Below, one piece after another: positions 10,977 to 22,215 of a stretch of 64,000 nucleotides of DNA. The notes beneath the pieces were generated by a model. The model did not search any database. It was given only the letters and a program-made list of their open reading frames with translations, and had not been told where the DNA came from. Each line of letters begins with the position of its first letter. Position 1 is the stretch's first letter. The stretch covers positions 13,834,079-13,898,078 of the forward strand of contig JAJEKV010000030.1 of NCBI GenBank assembly GCA_021234155.1. The letters are read 5' to 3'. Position numbers and translations under genes: made by a program. The DNA comes from Isoetes taiwanensis. Its lineage: Eukaryota > Streptophyta > Lycopodiopsida > Isoetales > Isoetaceae.

Positions 10977-11739
10977 AAAACTCCACTTCCAGTTTCTCTT
11001 TGTTCTTATTGATTTCTTCTGCTTTCTTTCCTTTTTTGTCTTACTTACTTTTTCATCCATGTAGATATATTTTGGTCCCATGGTATGTCTTTGGTCACCA
11101 TGTCGCCAAATGCCAAAAGGGTGGCAAATGTCTCCAGTGTTACTTTTGTCATACACGCTCTTGGGTCATGGTATGATTAGGAACAAAAATACCATGCTCA
11201 TATGCATGGGGTCGCAGGTATTTGTTCAAGTCTATCTAAGAATAGAATAGAATAGATATGCTTTGAGAGAGGTAGATGGAGACTTATTGGGTAATGTAGT
11301 GCTTTGTCTAACCTAGATGAGAAACGAGCGTTTTATTAGCAAAAGAACTCACATGTATTGGAATATGTAATGGAACGCATTTTAGGGTTTACAAATCGTT
11401 TCGTCCTGAGGCATTATCTGAATCCATTATACGAGCCTACCTTCAGAATGAATTGTCTTATCTGCTTGATAGTTTTGAGATATTGTTGATAGTTCGAATC
11501 AAATGACTCACACATGCATTTCATTTTTACTCTATTGAAATCCATAAATGCAAAGCTAATACAATGATGATACTGCCATTAGACAATTTCAATAACAAAA
11601 ATAATTACAAAAGCATATAATGTCCATTCTTGCCATATCAACGTGCGCTGTTGTCTAAGTTACACATATGGACGTTAAAGGCCGAGTAAAAACACATGCC
11701 AGGACATTAGCCCGGCAACGCCGGGCACACGTTTACTAG
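10380..11739 (+). mobile_element. Helitron-A, 3' portion with terminal hairpin
   Basis: The 3' end at 11739 has the Helitron hallmarks: a 7-bp stem hairpin GCCCGGC-AAC-GCCGGGC (11710-11726), then ACACGTTTA and the terminal CTAG (11736-11739), followed by T. The helicase remnant lies upstream in the same orientation. The final ~180 bp resemble the last ~180 bp before the second end at 16608. The 5' end was not found. Confidence 0.8.
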
Positions 11740-12308
11740 TCTACTTATTTAAAATGTGGCTTTACGGCAGTGCTAACGCCGGCGCTTACGTTTTTTCCGG
11801 CAAATGTTACGCCGCTTTTTAGATTTCCGGGCAAAATGTTTTCCTTGCAAAATTTTTTCCTTCATTTTTTTTCTTCTGAGTTAAATTTTTTACGACAAGG
11901 GAAGCGTTATTCTGGATGGCAGAGAAGATCATGGGTGGCAATCTACTCCTCCCCATCCATGATTAAGGGCTTGGAGTTTAAATCCATCCATGTTTCTGTC
12001 AGTAACCATCTCCTTTTTTTTTTTCCTTCCTCTGGGTAGAGTATTCGGCTATGAAAAGAATCGGCCAGGTAAAGCTTATAAGATTCAGATATTTTCCTTT
12101 TAAGTGCTTCGATTTTTGCTTACCAGGTCAGTTCCAGAGCTGCTCTCAGATTAAGGTTCGTTCTCAGAATATAAGGTTTTCTTTGCAGGGGCATAGAATG
12201 GATTAGGTCGCTTTTTCTAAATCCATCTATTTTCGTATTTTTATTCCTATGTTTTCTTTTGGTGCAGGCAACCCAGACCTTGCGAGATTCGTGAATCAGT
12301 CTGGGGAC

Positions 12309-12571
12309 AGTTGAAGAATCCGGCCCCCCTCTACTGTAGTATCCGGCCTGAGCACTTACAGTAGTATCCGGCCCCCTCCATTGAACTAATCCGGCCCCCC
12401 TCCTCTACTGCATCGCCCAGATAAGACAAACTACACAAGATTTTTGGTATTTTTTTCCTGTACTAAATCGGCAACAGAGAGGGCCGGATTCGTTCAATGG
12501 GGAAGGGCCATCTGCTTCAATCGCTGCACAGGCCGGATTCTCCAATAGAGGGGGGCCGGATTCTTCAAACT
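12309..12571. mobile_element. Fold-back MITE, 263 bp
   Basis: The ends are inverted repeats: left AGTTGAAGAATCCGGCCCCC, right the complement of AGTTTGAAGAATCCGGCCCC, extending for ~45 bp through CTCTA.TG.AG.ATCCGGCCTG. A second nested pair (ATTGAAC.AATCCGGCCCC at ~12380, and its complement at ~12490) lengthens the arms to about 90 bp around a ~80-bp loop. No coding capacity and no clear target duplication. Confidence 0.75.
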
Positions 12572-13131
12572 AGCCCTTTGCATTTAGTATTTCTCTATTT
12601 TTCTGTAAGGCTTCTATCTCTGAACACAGCAGCCCTTTGCATTTTCCTGTTTTGTCGCTTCTAGATGTGGAGCAACAACGGTTATACAAGATTTGGGGAC
12701 CTCTCTGATACGAAGTTGTTTCAATCTTATATCTCTTTATTATATTTTGGTTCATAGTTTGCAACGGCATCTGATCTGCAAGGTTTTGTAATGACAGGAA
12801 GTTTTGGGGCAAATCGCAAGAGGTGTAAGATTGGGGCAAATCCCAGGAGGAAATCTCGGCCACAAGTGGTATTTCTGGTTGAAGATACAGAGCCAAATCA
12901 TAGTTGCAAGGAGATGTCAGTAGAAGGAGAAGCGGCTATTTTGTCTGCTTGGATTCTCGAGTAGTTGTGCAGGAGAGTCATTACTGAGGGAGATTACTAC
13001 AGGTTGCTATTTTTCAATGTTACTCTCTTCTGTTTGTATTTACTTACTCCATGGCAAGCAATGTAATGCAGTAATATCTAAAACATGTTTTTTTTTTTTA
13101 ACATTAAAATGGAAAACTTTTTGCAGTATCA

Positions 13132-13274
13132 ATATGTAGCATAATAACAGGGGGTTTTCTTTGTGTTTTTGTACGCTTTTTACAAAGGTTTTCCTATGAT
13201 TTCGTGATGTATTCAAATGGATGTACTAATGCGTACATCTAGAGTGCACCATTTCTGAGCCATTGATTTTAGCC
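13132..13274 (+). repeat. R2 repeat, copy 1
   Basis: A ~143-bp dispersed repeat beginning ATATGTAGCATAATAACAGG and ending ...AGAGTGCACC...GCCATTGATTTTAGCC. Other copies lie at 30065-30206 (minus), 42684-42824 (plus) and, truncated, at 43558-43592 (plus). In three of the four cases an FB1 unit lies further on in the same orientation, so R2 looks like one end of a composite element. Confidence 0.8.
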
Positions 13275-13284
13275 TTTTTTTTCC

Positions 13285-13400
13285 AATGGTCAACAACCAA
13301 TGGCTCACAACAAAAGCCCTTTTTTTGTGCGTGTGGTGCATAATGGTCAACAACCAATGGCTCACAACTCTTTTTGGTGTGTGGTGCAAAATGGGCACAT
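13285..13400 (+). repeat. Tandem duplication of ~60 bp
   Basis: AATGGTCAACAACCAATGGC occurs at about 13286 and 13344, each followed by a GTGTGGTGCA-type segment. The ORFs on the minus strand here are by-products. Confidence 0.75.
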
Positions 13401-13635
13401 GAAGGGCTTGAAGGGCGCATGTAGTGTAGTTTCCCCGCCGACAACACATTTCTTATCATAACTTTCGATCCAGAGCTCTGTTTGAGATTATTTTTATTGC
13501 GTTGGAAAGCTCTATCCGAGATCTTTTTGATAGTATATGATATGGATATGTTTGGTTAAGTTATCTATGCTAAAACAATAATTTTTCGGCCGGGTTTGGT
13601 AGGCTTTCACATCCTACCAGCTGATTAATACAGGA

Positions 13636-14000
13636 TTGCGCTATTGGATATTGTTTTATGGCTCATTCCGAATGAAGCTTGCAAAAAATTACCATGCATT
13701 TTTAGATTTTGAGGCAGTTATTAAGCAAATTCCAAGTCTTCTAGATCCTTGTGCTAACAAGCAGAAAAGTTTCCCACTTTGGTATCTCACCACAAGAATC
13801 CATGGAGGCCAAAGGCTGCTGTTAAATTCCAGTTCAAAAATGTTTGTGTGTGGGTGTTGCAAACTTTATGACTTTCAGAATAATGGGATCAATATGCTCT
13901 ATCTTTATGGTAACTTTTACTTATGTTCTATTTGTTTTATTGTGATGAAATTCAAAAGCTACAGGTGATGAAAGCCTCAAATGAATTCTAGTTTTTTTTT
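13636..14000 (+). other. Unrecognised open frame inside the R2-FB1 composite
   Basis: An open frame (MRYWILFYGSFRMKLAKNYH ...) runs to 13968. The part FLDFEAVIKQIPSLLDPCAN looks protein-like, but I do not recognise it. From about 13853 on, the DNA is repeated at 43590-43740, so the frame crosses a repeat boundary and is unlikely to be one gene. It may be a captured exon. Confidence 0.3.
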
Positions 14001-14047
14001 TTGTTTGAATTCTAAAATTTTTGTCACACCTGGGAGGGCGTCCCTAA

Positions 14048-14575
14048 GGCCCGAAGGGGCCAAAAAAAATTTTCTGCAACACAAACCATTAACATCCAAC
14101 ATATAAAAGTTAAATCCCCCAACACATAACAACCATTGACATTAACAACCAACACATAACTACCATTGACATTAATTAACACAACCATTGGGTCCAACAC
14201 ATTTAAATTAAAATCCCCTTAAACCGCATATTCACACTCGGGTGGCGTAGGGCGCGGCGAGCCCTCATAATTGTATTTTTGCACGCATAAAAAATCAACA
14301 CCATATAGTATTTAAGCTTGAAATCTTATAGTATTTTGGCGAATCTTGTTATACAGTATAGCAAATTTTGTACTTGCATACTCCACAAACGAGGAACTTT
14401 ACGTACGGTGTAGATTAAGGAATAAGGGGTGAATATGCCTATCCAACAGCTCTCGTTGCCCGGAGTCACCCCCCGTGTGAATATGCGGTTTAAGGGGGAT
14501 TTTAATTTAAATGTGTTGGACCCAATGGTTGTGTTAATTAATGTCAATGGTAGTTATGTGTTGGTTGTTAATGTC
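14048..14575. repeat. FB1-a: fold-back repeat with long inverted arms
   Basis: A GC hairpin, GGCCCGAAGGGGCC (14048-14061), is followed by a left arm (14138-14262) and an inverted right arm (14449-14575). The shared arm core contains CCGTGTGAATATGC and ATTTTAATTTAAATGTGTTGG. The loop between is ~185 bp. The open frames with RVNM...FKGDFNLNVLD recur in every FB1 copy because the arm is repeated; there is no sign of selection as protein. Related copies: 26567-27059, 28061-28393 and 43785-44113. Confidence 0.8.
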
Positions 14576-15219
14576 CGTGAGTTCCAAAGTGAGTTGAAAT
14601 CAGACGTGGTAAGCTAGAATTTAGCAGAGCATTTGGCAAACATGTACATCAAGTATAATTGTGTTGGAAATGAATTTCCAATCACTACTGGCTTATGCAA
14701 ATTTTATTTGGTGCAGGAGGTAACGTTATGGGTCTGTATTATGCAGGTTTGTGTATTTTGATGGAGACATATTTTTCTATATGATGTAGTTGCAAATTTG
14801 AGATTCTGCGGATACTTGCCTTCTTTGTGCAGACTAGGTCTTTGTTTTGGTTTTCAAAGCGGATTTGAAGGGTTTTCTGAAAGATAAAAGAGAAGACATT
14901 GCCAAACAACAATCTTTCATCGTACTTTTCTTGGATGCTTTTGTGGAAAAATAAGAAGGCATATTCATGGCATTTTTACTGAACCTTGCAAACTTTCAGA
15001 AACATCTCTCTTCAAGTATTTGCTTTTTTTATGAAACTGTGTTTTTTTAATGTTGGCTCAAATAGTTCAAAATAGAAAGTTCATTGGCTCCATGTATGCA
15101 TGATCTATGGATCATATCAGTCTGGATTATCCACTGTCTTTTAACAAGGTCAATATCCTACATATTTGTAATTGTATATCAGCTTGCAAATGGGGAGACA
15201 TGACAAAATCAACGTAACA

Positions 15220-15605
15220 AAGTTATATAGTTGAATTTAAAGGATCCAAAGTGTGTGATTCTGTTTTATGATAATGCAATTTTTGCCGGATTGGTCTTTT
15301 GGACTTTTCTATCTTCTGTTTCACATTCGAGAGGGACATGATAGATTCTGCTTAGCTGTTTTATAGTTGAATTTGAAGGATCCAACGCATGATTTTGTTT
15401 TATGGTAATGCAGTTTCTGGCGGATTGGGTTTCTATCTTCTGTTTCAGCGTTCCACTTTAGTTTTACAATATGGTGTATTTAGGTCACGAAATTCGATTT
15501 TGGGTTATTCTGGTGCTGCCATGTGGCAACCATGATAGTGCTGTCATGTCGCAACCATGATAGTTGAGTCTACCATGTGGCAACCATGATAGTTGAGTCT
15601 ACCAT
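15220..15605 (+). repeat. Two clusters of short tandem duplications
   Basis: At 15220-15330 and 15360-15455 a unit with TAGTTGAATTT.AAGGATCCAA and TATCTTCTGTTTCA is duplicated (period ~139 bp). At 15518-15605 a ~32-bp unit, GGCAACCATGATAGT(TGAGTCTACC), is repeated three times. No gene is seen in the flanks (14600-15880). Confidence 0.7.
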
Positions 15606-16608
15606 ACGCTACAACAGGTTTTAGTGTTTAAACAACACATTTCTAAAATTATGTTTTGCATCCATATTTTGTTTCTCATGCATCATTGAAATTATATGAT
15701 GGTTTTATTTGGATTTAAGTCACTTTGATTACAATAGAAGTACCATATTATATGATGTATAATCATAATGATCCGACCACTTACCATGTAATAATACATG
15801 GATGATTTTACAACCATCCACACATACAAACATCATGGTCAATTTAACTCTTTACAAATGTACTTTATTGTCACGCACCTTGAATGACTGGAGAAGTCAA
15901 TTCATTTCCTAATTTGATATACTCTTGGGTATATAATGCTAACAAAATGGAAGTTGGGTCGCATTTTTGCATGTGGTGTCACTGCGTGCTACCTCTCTAC
16001 AACCCAGAATGGAAATCGACCCAGCGATTTTGCCAAGTAGGTCAAGAACCAGACAAAGAGGTAAAAGATCTTGCATGTTTTCTGCTTCCATACCTGATAA
16101 CTTTGAGAGCAAATATTGCAGCTCTGATCTGGCCAGATCTCAACAAAAAAATGATGGACATGTGACAAATATACACAAAAAAATGCAATGAGTTTGGTCA
16201 TTCTCCTTCTACAAGTATAATTCCACAAAAGCATGTTTCAATGGAAATGCATGTTTGTTAGGGTGCGAAGCTATTGCAAATTGAACATGGTGAGGCAAGT
16301 ACTTCTTACATTGTATTTTTCAAGGTATACATACAATTTAGACATTTCCAAGGACATTGAAGACCTAAAAAAACACGAGCCCTTATGCGCGGCAACAAAA
16401 TCCATCCTTTAAACACAAAGTTAATACATTGACGATACTGTCATTTGACAATTTTGACAACAAATATATTTACGTAAACAAATAATGGCTATCCTTGCAA
16501 GCATCAATCTGTGATGTCTTCAAAAGCTGCGGATATATGGACGTCAAATGCCAAGTAAAAACACAAGCTAGGACATTAGCCCGGCAACGCCGGGCACACG
16601 TTTACTAG

Positions 16609-18960
16609 TGAGACTTCAAACGTAGTTCAAGATTAATGAACTATGTAATTATGGAACCACGTAAATAAGATTTTACAGGTAAATAATTATCAGTGGTTAA
16701 GTATAGGGTTGGAAAGAGGAGATGTGGTCGAATAATAATTAACCACCTCCAGCTCCAAATATGGAAATGGTACACTAAGAAACGGTGGAAATTAATGACA
16801 TAGAAACGATGTACATAGATAAAATTATACAATGAATTGAATATGGGATAATCGGCGGAGATCTCCAGCCTAGTTGGTGGTTCCTGACTGTGACCGTCAA
16901 ACTATTAATCCTATAGTGAACGACGCCTAATGGTGCAAGAAGAAAATAAAAGTAAAGATAAATTACAAGGTGCACTGAGACAAGGGGAAACAAGGTGCTG
17001 CGCACGGAGGGTTGCCCTCCGTGACCCGAGAGTGAAATGGCTTAAATCACACTTCAAAGTCATGTTTTCGAGCATATACTGACATATACTTGGAATATGC
17101 CACAAACCCACATGGATGAGGGTAAATATAATATAGCTGGCATAGGATCTGTAAGACCACAAGGAAAGCTATACCTCAAAGCCAATCAACTCTCGGTCTC
17201 GGGATGGATGGATGGATGGATGGAGCTAAAAAAGGTAGCAGATTAAAGAGCAAACAAGCCGGTTGAAACTTTTGGCATAAGATGAAGTTTAAACTTTTTG
17301 TGGCATGCGATATAGTTCTTGTTTTCCCCGCAAAGTGGAAATGGCATTAACTATATCTAAAATTTGCCTTTGAAGTACTTGAAGCAATAATCAAATGCTT
17401 CAAGTACTTGGTAGTAGATTGTTCATCTGTGTCAATCATACTATTGTCCAGAAATATTTGGCATCCTAGGAATTGGTGCCCTAGTGGTGCATCGCTCATC
17501 TCTCAATAACCAAAATCTTTTCCTAGCTGTTGTCATCATTGTTGTTATGGATACCGGTATGTCCGGTTGCTTTTGTGTATCTATGGAAGCCCCCGTACTC
17601 TCTCTTTGCCGGTGTTGCTAATATTTCACAATTGCTAATTGAGCTCATGATATTGTAATAAAAATTATAATCGATTTTTCTATGATGTCTAAAATGTCAC
17701 AAAATCCTCTATATAACATCATCACATGTACATATATGCTATCGCATCTACATAGATGCTATGTAGACAAAATGAATTAATCATCATCCACAAGACTAAG
17801 GGATATTGCAATCACCACAATGAGCAAGGACTTTGCGAATAAAACAATAAGTCTCAATTCAATATGAGCCAGATCTGATCAACCTGTTTTGCATTTTTAC
17901 ATATGTTCACTTTGGGCTTGTTAATGATGCATTATATTTATGGGCAATGTTGATGGCAAACGTCTAATTTATTGCAAACACTAGAAAAATAAGTGGTTTC
18001 TTAATTCATGATGTCTGTATTTTTGGCATTATTACACCTGTACTTTTTGGCATTGTTGTATCTGCAAATAATGCAAGAGACATAGCAAACATGTCGTCGT
18101 AATTAAGAAAGATGAATCAAGTGAATTTTGCTAAACAAAATGGCATCTTTGTTGTCTAATTACTCCAATAATCTATTGCATCCATATACTCTATAGTGTC
18201 TCTATACCCCTAGCTATCAAGATATATTTAATATTTTTAAGTAAGTTCTAATGCCCGAGCATCATCTTCAATAACCTCAAATATGGTAGTAAAAGAAGAT
18301 TTGTATTGATGCAATCTGTTGCAAGATGTCAAATCATTTATCATTTCATGTATCCGAAGAGGCTATATTCAAAGTTTGCAAACTTAAAAGGAATGAATAC
18401 GAACAACGGAAAGCAACACAATAAAACACAGGGATATGAACAAATTTGCATCACAAACCTTGAAAAAACTGACACCTCGATTAATGTTAGGTTGAGACGA
18501 AATAGGAATGAACAGGTCTTCCATAGCCACAGATTTCACTAGGGGTAAAAGAACAAACAGGATTTAGGAAATTAGACAATCATTTGTTGCTCCAAAATCG
18601 ATGCCAATAGTCGCTACACGTTATGCATTTGTAATGTGCAGCCCCGGAACTTGTTCCTTCACCAAGGGAATAGCAAAATTAAAAAAAGAGCATAGCTGAA
18701 CCTTAAACAATTACAAAGAAGCTGGAAGGGCGACTACAACCTGGCTCGCTGGAAAAGTGCCCACTCGCAACACAAAATCTACTGCTTCTCAACATTTTAT
18801 ATCATATTTAAACTATAAATACTCCAACATTAGGACAACCTTTACGACAAAATTAGCTCTAGTTATTATGGAATTTGTCTTGCAACTCAAATTTTGACTT
18901 CTATTATAAGAGCCATAAAGATAAGTACAATACCTGTCTCCAAGTTTACAAATGTTTCTT
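16609..18960. other. Unassigned non-coding stretch
   Basis: AT-rich with only short, unrecognised frames. A (GGAT)n tract of about 25 bp lies at 17197-17223. I see no gene, TIR or LTR. Confidence 0.4.
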
Positions 18961-20300
18961 CTTCATTTATGAAGGGCAGTTTCATTTATGGCCCAAAAAT
19001 GTTGATGTAAAGCATCTAAAATAAGATCCCTCCACAATATCTTGTCCAAAAGTTCCATAACCCTCCAGAATATTATGCATCTATTTGCCAAGAGACTGTT
19101 CCTAAGAGAAAACATCATGAGTGTTGTGTCTTTCACAAAAGAGGCAACAGTGTAAGACAAAAACATCAAAAGCGACCATGCTGAAGGTGCGGAATGGAAA
19201 GACATTGCCTACATTGCTAAACAGCTCAAGGGCTTTAGCCACACCATCTGGTCTATAAAGCAGATGACAAAAGTTCTTATAGAGAAGAAAGTGCAATAAC
19301 AAAGCAAAGATGAAAAGAAGAAATAATCTAGTGGAGCAAGCTAGCAACATTCAAAGATTCAAGCAAACATCTCCGCAACTGCTAGCATTGGCATACAAAA
19401 AAATGCTCACATCCGAGCTTCTCTAAAAACGGAAAAGGGGAGTTAGTCGCAGGCGAGAAAATATCAACTACTGATCTTGGCGAAAACAACTACAACGATA
19501 CAAAAATAAGAAATCGTGATAGATCTATTCCAATTTCGTGCACAAATTCGAGAAAACATGCGGGGAAGCTTAACAAACCTAAAATGATCAGCAGAAATGA
19601 TTAGCTTGAAAGAAAGAAGATTGGATTTTTGCGGTCAACCGAGTGTGTCCAAACCATCTCGCCTTCTCTGCGGGAATCTTGATAACACTGTGGCAAAAAA
19701 TCGTGGCTAACCATCTTGAAGATTTAAGCAAAATCATGGCCATGGATGGCCACAAACAACAATCCAAATGGAAACAAAAACATGCACAACACATACAAAC
19801 GTAAGAATAATCATGGCCAAATGCAAACCAACATGAAACAAATCGCTTTTCTTAGAACATTAGCATAGCTAACTAACAACTATGGATACATTCCATATTA
19901 AGCATCGACACCCAAGAAGATGTAAAATGAACTTTTACCGTCTGCGGGATGTATTACATGGGTCACCATGAAATTATTCACACCATAAACCTTTGTGATG
20001 CATTCTCGGCTAAATATCTATTAGGTTATGATGCACGGATGTCCGTGCAAGCGGGCTATGAAATGAAAGAAGATTTGACCTCTTTTCGACATTTTAGCGT
20101 AACCGTGGTTCAAATTGGCAATGCAAATCGGTGATTGGGCTGCACTAAAAATCAAAGGACAAGGCCAAACGTAGTAACCGCATTTTAGAGCGAGAACAAT
20201 CATCAAAATCAAAAACTTCGAAAATCAAGATAAAACCTTACCACAAACAACATGCCGCATTGATGGCATGCTTTCCCACGCATCATAATTTGGCGAGTCA
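18961..20300 (-). other. Unassigned, a few exon-like minus-strand pieces
   Basis: Short minus-strand frames occur, some after AG and before GT dinucleotides (for example RPDGVAKALELFSNVG near 19220-19260). None matches a family I recognise and they do not join into one protein. A decayed or captured gene is possible. Confidence 0.25.
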
Positions 20301-20525
20301 TCAATTCCCCAAAAGATGATCTCCGCATATATCAAAAGCCCGACTTCCTTCAACATCGTGAGCATGAGTAAAAAGAAGCTTACCCACAGTGCATTTGCCA
20401 ATCGGGGTCCCATTTTGCAAGCAAAAAGGCAAGTAAAATTCCGTGTGTTTGATGGCATGATAAATAGCGCACATAGTCCCAACTAGAGCACCGCCACTTA
20501 AATATAGCCCATGTCCTTCTTGTTC
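20301..20525 (-). CDS. Unrecognised open frame, protein-like
   Basis: A 74-codon frame on the minus strand ending in TGA (20301-20303). It starts after a stop rather than at an ATG, so it may be an exon or a fragment. It includes SGGALVGTMCAIYHAIKH, EFYLPFCLQNGTPIGKC and HAHDVEGSRAFDICGDHLL. The composition (balanced, with Cys, Gly and charged residues) looks like real protein, unlike its AT-rich neighbours. A GT dinucleotide lies inside at ...CACTGTGG|GTAAGC, so an alternative is an exon ending there. I cannot name the family. Confidence 0.35.
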   Translation of the reverse strand, partial: EQEGHGLYLSGGALVGTMCAIYHAIKHTEFYLPFCLQNGTPIGKCTVGKLLFTHAHDVEGSRAFDICGDHLLGN

Positions 20526-21260
20526 TTAAGCCTAGACAATTGTCTCAAGTTCTAGAATCATTATTCCAAATTAACATCACGTATAAACCGAGTCAATGTG
20601 TCGGCAACCTATTTTGGCTTTGCATAATTATCTCGCATTATCTAAAAGTGGCTACATACCATAGATTTATCTCGTCATCTTGTGCATGCGATTGCGCACC
20701 ACATATAGATGGTTTCGCTCCATTCTTAGATCTTTTTCGACCATATCGCAGTTTTTACAATTGGTGAGCATACAATAATCAATCAGGCCTTTAAGTCTTC
20801 ATCAAGCTTTCATCAATGGCAAAGGGCATCTTAGTTGCAAAAGGAAATCCCTTTACATTTAGTTCTCCTCTGATGGTGTTGGCAACAAAGAAAGGATCTT
20901 TGCATTTCAAAAGTAATCCTCGTAGATCCGGCAAACACTCTGCAGTTGATCAACATGGCAAGTGATGCGGTTATATCTCGGGTCGCATGCATCTTGCCTC
21001 ACATATCTTCCGCCATATATGAGCAGAGACAATGAATGAAGTGTAGTTGGAACCCCAATAGATCTTAACCTTGTTTATCTACGCTCACAAAGTTGAAGCA
21101 TCTTACAACCAAAGGTTCTGGACGGTCTTTGGCTCGAAAACGCTCAACACATCTGATTTCAGTTTGAATCCTACGGTGGTCTACCATTTGATGTGCATAT
21201 GCAAACCCTAAACCGATACCTCCACATGTAAATCGGTAATCGCTCCATAGATTATAGACT

Positions 21261-21620
21261 TTAGGGTTCATAGACGAGATAAAACATATCAAGAAAGCGA
21301 AAAGAATCCATACCGATGAATAAAAGGGAGCTTTCCGGCCCATAGCCGGGTAGCATTATAGTCACCGCTTGGATGAGCCGAAGCAGAAGAAAAGAAGGGC
21401 AAAAATCTCCCAAATCGTCAAGTGTTGCATAGCCGAGATTAAGGGAGATGAGATTATGCCCTAGAGGGTATAAGGAAGGGATAAACATGTGCTCAACTTC
21501 ATGAGAACCCGACCGGAAGGCACCTAAGGGAGGGCGAGAATCCGAGGTCACGAAGCCATAGCCAAGTCCGTGGATAGCGTTTGTGTAGAAGGCTGATAAT
21601 GGGGCTGGATGACCGACCAT
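21261..21620 (-). CDS. Unrecognised ORF of 119 codons
   Basis: Starts at an ATG at 21620 (MVGHPAPLSAFYTNAIHGLG) and runs to 21261, in locally higher GC than the flanks. Rich in Gly, Leu, Ser and Phe, no motif recognised. It could be a fortuitous frame, a first exon or a captured fragment. Nothing upstream or downstream supports a choice. Confidence 0.25.
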   Translation of the reverse strand: MVGHPAPLSAFYTNAIHGLGYGFVTSDSRPPLGAFRSGSHEVEHMFIPSLYPLGHNLISLNLGYATLDDLGDFCPSFLLLRLIQAVTIMLPGYGPESSLLFIGMDSFRFLDMFYLVYEP

Positions 21621-21900
21621 TTACAGGCAGCAGCCAGTTTTTAGTAGTCATCAGCATATGCTAGGTATATGCCAGCATATACTTGAATATGCCCATATAC
21701 CCACATAAACGAGGGGCAACCCAAAAAGAAATCTAATAAAATGTGACAGACAAAATGTAGTGACAACAAAAAATTATGAAGCAGGAGGAGGATCGAAAGG
21801 GTTGTTTTAGGGCAATAAAAGCTCAGGACGTTTTAGAGGTCGAAAGCTCAGGACGTTTTAGGGCTTGGAACTTGAAAAGAAGAGGTCGAGCTGCATTGTG

Positions 21901-22215
21901 CGACAGATCTCGCGCCTGGAAGTCCTGCGAGATTTTGGCATGGCCCTGGGGCACGGCATGAGTTGCCTCAGGGCTTTTTTTTTTTTTCTTTTGTTTCAGT
22001 CGGCTTCTTGAATGGGCTTTCTTCAAGTCGGCGAATGATCAATCAATGCTGGATGATAGATAGCTTAGTGCAGGTATTTTGACCGAGCTTTGACAAAAAC
22101 AGAAAAAAAAAAAATCATTCTTTCTTATGTACAGGCGACTGATCCCGCGCCTGGAAGCTCTGCGAGGTTTTTGATTGAGTCCAGGGCGCGGCATGAGTCG
22201 CCCTGAGCCTAAAAA
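21901..22215 (+). repeat. Direct repeat, two diverged ~75-bp copies
   Basis: A unit with CGCGCCTGGAAG.CCTGCGAG and GCACGGCATGAGTTGCC occurs at 21901-21980 and again at 22137-22212 (period ~236 bp). The rest of 21640-23640 holds no recognised gene. Confidence 0.7.

Larger units (their letters stand above)
11740..16608 (+). mobile_element. Helitron-B, candidate non-autonomous Helitron head to tail with Helitron-A
   Basis: The 3' end is clear: hairpin GCCCGGC-AAC-GCCGGGC (16579-16595) and CTAG at 16605-16608, followed by T, nearly identical to Helitron-A over the last 40 bp and similar over ~180 bp. The 5' end is an inference: the base right after Helitron-A begins TCTACTTATTTAAAATG, a typical TC-starting Helitron 5' end. 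No helicase is inside. The interior holds the MITE, the R2/FB1 composite and tandem repeats described separately. Confidence 0.55.

Noticed and set aside
14429-14617. Recurring peptide RVNMHPNQRGFKGDF seen at four loci
   Set aside because: It follows from the repeated FB1 arm DNA; the frame is short, not started consistently and degraded differently in each copy.
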